Below, piece after piece: positions 60,571-64,000 of a stretch of 64,000 nucleotides of DNA. The stretch is taken from the NCBI GenBank assembly GCA_946479925.1, contig CAMLHK010000001.1:62001-126000 (forward strand), in the 5' to 3' direction. The notes beneath the pieces were generated by a model that was not told where the DNA came from, made no database searches, and was given only the letters and a program-made list of their open reading frames with translations. Position 1 is the stretch's first letter. Every line of letters starts with the position of its first letter. This stretch comes from an uncultured Lactobacillus sp. GTDB taxonomy: Bacteria; Bacillota; Bacilli; Lactobacillales; Lactobacillaceae. Both the position numbers and the translations under genes were made by a program.

Positions 60571-61383
60571 TTAAACTAACTTTTTCCGAATCCAGCCGGA
60601 AATCCAGTCAATGACAATTACCATGATGATAATACCAAGCAGGATAATTCCTACCCGATTCCATTGCCGGTATTGTAAGGCAATGATTAGTGGATAGCCG
60701 ATACCACCGGCACCAACTAGTCCAAGAACCGATGCCGAACGAATCGAAACATCAAATCGGTATAAAGTATTGGAAATCAAGGCTGGCAAGAGGTTTGGTA
60801 AAATCGAGAACATTACCACATTGGTTTTTGAGCCACCAGCGGCAGTAACTGCTTCGTTAGGACCATCTTCCAAGTTTTCAATTGCTTCTGAAAATAGTTT
60901 AGCAAGCATCCCGACCGAGTGGAAGCCTAAGGCCAAAACACCGGCTGCTGAACCCGGGCCAACAGCTTTAATGAACATCAAGGCCAAAACAATTTCTGGA
61001 AATGACCGAATACTCGCCAAGACAATTTTACCAACCCGTGAGACATACCACTTTTTGTGTCTTGTATGTGCTGCCCAGAAGGCAAACGGTAAAGAGATAA
61101 TTGCCGAAATAAAAGTTCCTAAAAAGGCAATGCAGACGGTATCCCACAATTGCGAAACCAAATCTTCACCCGTGCCATTATAGACATACGACCAATCTGG
61201 GTGGAAAATACCAGAGAAAATGGCACCTGCAATTTGACCCGCAGTTTGCTTAATTCCACCAAAATCAATGCCAGTGCATGACCAAACAATCAGTAGAATG
61301 GTTACGATCGCCAGTGCCCAATGCGCTACGCGCTTTTTCTGATCGACTGGCTTAGGAGGCAGTTTTTTCATTGAAGTATCCAT
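60571..61383 (-). CDS. phnE: Phosphonate-type ABC transporter permease (second)
   Basis: 270 residues, about six membrane segments, BPD_transp_1 fold with coupling loop EAVTAAGGSKTNVVMFSILPNLL. ISLPFAFWAAH and GPGSAAGVLALGFHSVG are PhnE patterns. Its ATG overlaps the stop of the first permease gene (TAATG). With the other permease it would form a heterodimeric channel. Confidence 0.9.
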   Translation of the reverse strand: MDTSMKKLPPKPVDQKKRVAHWALAIVTILLIVWSCTGIDFGGIKQTAGQIAGAIFSGIFHPDWSYVYNGTGEDLVSQLWDTVCIAFLGTFISAIISLPFAFWAAHTRHKKWYVSRVGKIVLASIRSFPEIVLALMFIKAVGPGSAAGVLALGFHSVGMLAKLFSEAIENLEDGPNEAVTAAGGSKTNVVMFSILPNLLPALISNTLYRFDVSIRSASVLGLVGAGGIGYPLIIALQYRQWNRVGIILLGIIIMVIVIDWISGWIRKKLV

Positions 61384-62186
61384 TATTTCATCAACGCCTC
61401 CCTTGATTTAGAAGAAACATAGTCGATAAGAACTACGACTAAAATAATTGCAATGATAATTGTACCGGTCTTAGGGTAATCGAAGACCTGCAATGTTTCT
61501 TGCAAGTAAAGTCCAATACCACCGGCACCGATATAACCCAAGACAGTCGATGCACGAACGTTAATTTCAAACGCGTATAAGCAGTATGAAATAAAGTAAG
61601 TCATAACCTGTGGCAAAACGGCAAACACAATAATTTGTAACTTATTAGCACCAACCGCAGTTAAGGCCTCAATTGGACCAGGATCAATTGTTTCGATTGC
61701 TTCATAGAACAACTTAACAACAATCCCAAACGTACAAATTGCTAAAGCTAAGATACCTGCAACAGGTCCAATACCAACAATTGCTACAAATATTGCACCT
61801 AAAAGTAAGTCAGGAACCGTTCTAATAATATTCATAATGACTCTTAAGATACCGGTCACTGCCTTATTTTTAACAATGTTGCGAGCAATCAACAACGAGT
61901 AAACAAAGGCAAGAATTGACCCGATTACTGTGCCCAAGATTGCCATCTTGATGGTTTCAAGGATTAACGGAATAACCGCACCTAAGTATGACCAATTTGG
62001 ATGCAACATTTGCAAAAAGATATCCGCAAATTGCCCAAAGTTAGCAAAAAGTGCGCCTAAGCTGGTTTTGGTTACTTTAGTTGAAACAACTAAACCAGCA
62101 ACAAAGAGAATAATCCAGAATAAGTTCAAAATTTTGAACTTTTTCTTTGGCAGTGTCATTAGAGTTTCTTCTTCAGTACTACTCAT
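61383..62186 (-). CDS. phnE: Phosphonate-type ABC transporter permease (first)
   Basis: 267 residues with about six membrane segments and coupling loop [48 protein letters not shown] is the PhnE pattern. The start at 62186 overlaps the stop of the ATPase gene (ATGAGTAG), which fits coupling; an in-frame start further upstream would lie deep in the ATPase gene, and MTLPKKK (62159) is a shorter option. Confidence 0.9.
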   Translation of the reverse strand: MSSTEEETLMTLPKKKFKILNLFWIILFVAGLVVSTKVTKTSLGALFANFGQFADIFLQMLHPNWSYLGAVIPLILETIKMAILGTVIGSILAFVYSLLIARNIVKNKAVTGILRVIMNIIRTVPDLLLGAIFVAIVGIGPVAGILALAICTFGIVVKLFYEAIETIDPGPIEALTAVGANKLQIIVFAVLPQVMTYFISYCLYAFEINVRASTVLGYIGAGGIGLYLQETLQVFDYPKTGTIIIAIILVVVLIDYVSSKSREALMK

Positions 62187-62952
62187 CTTGGTCACCACCA
62201 GAATAGATTTGATCAAATGTTTCTTTAGGTGTTTCACTCATTTTGCCATCGTAAATGATTTCACCGGCACGGACACCGATAACCCGTTTACCAAATTCTT
62301 GTGCTAATTCAACACTGTGTAAATTGATTACGACAGTCATGCCATGCTTTTCATTAAGCATCTTTAAGTCTTGCATCACACGACGCGAAGTCTGTGGGTC
62401 AAGTGAAGCAGTTGGCTCATCAGCCAGAATAATATCAGGATCTTGCGTCAGCACCCGTGCGATTGCTACACGTTGTTGCTGTCCACCGGACAACTCATCA
62501 GCGCGTGTGTAAACCTTGTCTGCAAGGTCAACTTGTTGCAATGCATCATAAGCGCGTTGCTTGTCTTCTTTAGTAAAGAGGTTGAGGGTACTCTTCCAGG
62601 TTGGGTAATAACCAACGCGACCCGTCAAAACATTGCGCAAAACACTTGAGCGCTTAACCAAGTTGAAGCTTTGAAAAATCATACCGATATTTCTACGCAA
62701 CATCCGTAGTTCTTTTCCCTTAGCCTTGGTAATTGACTCACCATTAATTAGAATATCGCCTTCAGTAATATCAATTAACCGGTTAATTGAGCGCAAAAGT
62801 GTTGATTTACCTGCACCAGACAAGCCGACAATAACGACAAATTCACCCTTATTGATCGTTAAATTGATGTCCTTTAAACCAACAACATCTTTGCCATAGA
62901 CCTTTTTAACGTTTTTTAATTCAATTACTGGCTTAACTGCAGAATCTGCCAT
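62179..62952 (-). CDS. phnC: Phosphonate-type ABC transporter ATPase
   Basis: 257 residues: Walker [11 protein letters not shown]-loop [20 protein letters not shown] (PhnC-specific text), signature LSGGQQQR, Walker [13 protein letters not shown] and switch NLHSVELA (His). It follows the binding-protein gene by 19 nt. Energises import of phosphonates or a related phosphorus compound (phosphite, phosphate esters). Confidence 0.93.
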   Translation of the reverse strand: MADSAVKPVIELKNVKKVYGKDVVGLKDINLTINKGEFVVIVGLSGAGKSTLLRSINRLIDITEGDILINGESITKAKGKELRMLRRNIGMIFQSFNLVKRSSVLRNVLTGRVGYYPTWKSTLNLFTKEDKQRAYDALQQVDLADKVYTRADELSGGQQQRVAIARVLTQDPDIILADEPTASLDPQTSRRVMQDLKMLNEKHGMTVVINLHSVELAQEFGKRVIGVRAGEIIYDGKMSETPKETFDQIYSGGDQDE

Positions 62953-62971
62953 TATAAACTTCCTTTATCTC

Positions 62972-63907
62972 TTATTTTTTAGTTGATGCGACAATTTTGT
63001 CATACTTACGAACAGTATCAAAGTCGCTGTCCTTACTTGGAACATATCCTTCGTGAGTATAAATGCTTTCGATAATCTTCTTACCCTTCTTGGATTTACC
63101 GATATCAATAAATGCATTTGCTAACTTCTTACGGAATGATTTAGACATGCTTGGAACAACGGAAATTGTGTCATTTGGAATTGGCTTAGTGAAGTAGATT
63201 GGCACAACTTGATCCATAATCTTAGGGTTGTCTTTCTTCACGATTGTACGTGCATCCTCAAAGACAAACGCTGCATCAGTGTCACCGTTTAAAACGTTCA
63301 AAACTGATTGGTCCTGTCCTGTAACAGTAACTAATTTACAGCTCTTCTTAACATCAAGACCTTTTTCCTTCAATTCAGCGATTGGGTAAACGTAACCAGC
63401 TGAAGAAGTTGGGCTTTGGATGGAGATTGATTTACCCTTTAAGTCCTTCCATGACTTAATTCCTGAACCCTTTTTAACTAAAACTTCGGCACGGTAGAAA
63501 TTAACTAAGTCCTTAGTTGGACGGCCGCCAGGTTGCTTAACGCCGTATCTTTGTGCTTGTAATAAGACATCAGCAGCGCCTTGCTTGTGTGCTAACACAT
63601 AACCACTTGGTGGCAAGAAACCAACATCAACTTTCTTGGATTTCATAGCTTCAACAACTGTGTTGTAGTCAGTTGACATTGAAACGTGAACTGGAATTCC
63701 TAAGCGATCAGAAAGCATCTTTTCCAAAGGCTTTGCGCGTGACTCAAGTTCAGTAGCAGCTTGACTAGGAACAAACTGAACGTTCAATGACTTTGGTGTG
63801 CCATTGCTACTACTGTTATCGCTCTTGCTTTTACCAGAACATGCAGTAGCCATCAATGCAACTAGCATAACAGCTGCACCAGCTAAAACTTTTTTAAATT
63901 TCTTCAT
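62972..63907 (-). CDS. phnD: Phosphonate-type ABC transporter binding lipoprotein
   Basis: 311 residues with a lipobox (MATAC, Cys about 23) and PhnD/SsuA-type fold: VQFVPSQAATELESRAKPLEKML, VGFLPPSGYVLAHKQG, KSISIQSPTSSAGYVYP and DAAFVFEDARTI. It captures the substrate outside the membrane for the PhnC/PhnE transporter. No C-P lyase genes are in view, so the true ligand may not be a phosphonate. Confidence 0.92.
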   Translation of the reverse strand: MKKFKKVLAGAAVMLVALMATACSGKSKSDNSSSNGTPKSLNVQFVPSQAATELESRAKPLEKMLSDRLGIPVHVSMSTDYNTVVEAMKSKKVDVGFLPPSGYVLAHKQGAADVLLQAQRYGVKQPGGRPTKDLVNFYRAEVLVKKGSGIKSWKDLKGKSISIQSPTSSAGYVYPIAELKEKGLDVKKSCKLVTVTGQDQSVLNVLNGDTDAAFVFEDARTIVKKDNPKIMDQVVPIYFTKPIPNDTISVVPSMSKSFRKKLANAFIDIGKSKKGKKIIESIYTHEGYVPSKDSDFDTVRKYDKIVASTKK

Positions 63908-63924
63908 CGTGCCCTCCCAGACAT

Positions 63925-63978
63925 AAAAAAAGACCTAATCTAATTAACACGTAACGTGAATTACACTAAGTCTTTTGG
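63925..63978 (-). terminator. Terminator-like hairpin just upstream of phnD
   Basis: Outer stem AAAAGAC/GTCTTTT with inner CACGT/ACGTG and TAATT/AATTA pairing, ending in seven T about 17 nt before the phnD start. It may be an attenuator of this operon or the terminator of a gene beyond the window. Confidence 0.55.
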
Positions 63979-64000
63979 TAATAACATTATTAATTAAGAA

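Overview
The window is low-GC, AT-rich DNA from a homofermentative Lactobacillus of the acidophilus/helveticus/crispatus group. The main grounds are a surface-layer protein gene with C-terminal SLAP anchor repeats (42153-43886), four further secreted proteins carrying the same SLAP repeat, a GlnPH-type fused amino-acid transporter, PepF and PepO peptidases, and strong AAGGAGG-type ribosome binding sites. The species cannot be fixed by reading alone. No transposase, CRISPR array, rRNA or tRNA was recognised. Most genes are compact, with intrinsic terminators at nearly every unit end.

Layout. 1-2.2 kb: a 5'-truncated multicopper oxidase and a membrane-anchored C39-like peptidase. 2.2-5.2 kb: a two-subunit ThrE-type exporter and an ABC-F ATPase, with a promoter-plus-terminator candidate small RNA on each side. 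5.6-12.7 kb: a small membrane protein and an LCP wall-polymer ligase, PepF, an M20 deacylase, and the GlnQ/GlnPH transporter. 12.9-16.4 kb: a Zn/Mn-type ABC transporter operon with an SLAP amidase gene inserted in it. 16.9-20.5 kb: the fructose operon fruR-fruK-fruA with three phased direct repeats at its promoter. 20.7-22.6 kb: a MarR-controlled drug exporter. 22.9-25.9 kb: a flavin-dependent reductase and asparaginase. 26.0-29.9 kb: a MerR-cupin-carboxymuconolactone decarboxylase operon divergent from a TetR gene coupled to a divergent LepA (EF4) paralogue.

30-37.9 kb: phosphoglycerate mutase, two related exported proteins, a Gfo/Idh dehydrogenase, an SLAP protein with helical repeats, a KefB-type antiporter and a GNAT acetyltransferase. 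37.9-44.9 kb is the cell-surface island: SLAP amidase, SLAP glucosaminidase, a small sigma-like factor, a ComK-like protein, the S-layer protein with a long structured leader, and a DUF2922/DUF1659 pair. 45-51 kb: an anchored repeat-containing protein, an acidic unknown protein, Kup potassium transporter, signal peptidase I and two tandem paralogous unknowns. 51-60.5 kb: PepO, an MFS transporter, an ATP-grasp ligase with an asparagine synthetase (probably the D-Asp/D-Asn peptidoglycan cross-bridge pair), a metallophosphoesterase, an unknown protein and Tag. 60.5-64 kb: a phosphonate-type ABC transporter operon with a terminator-like hairpin just before its first gene.

The common theme is the cell envelope: wall ligase, three autolysins, S-layer, signal peptidase, cross-bridge enzymes and several surface proteins. 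Around these sit small-molecule transporters, each with local regulators whose operators can be read directly from the DNA. The most unusual items are the two candidate small RNAs, the TetR/LepA-like pair, the amidase inside the metal-uptake operon, and the sigma-like/ComK-like pair next to the S-layer gene.
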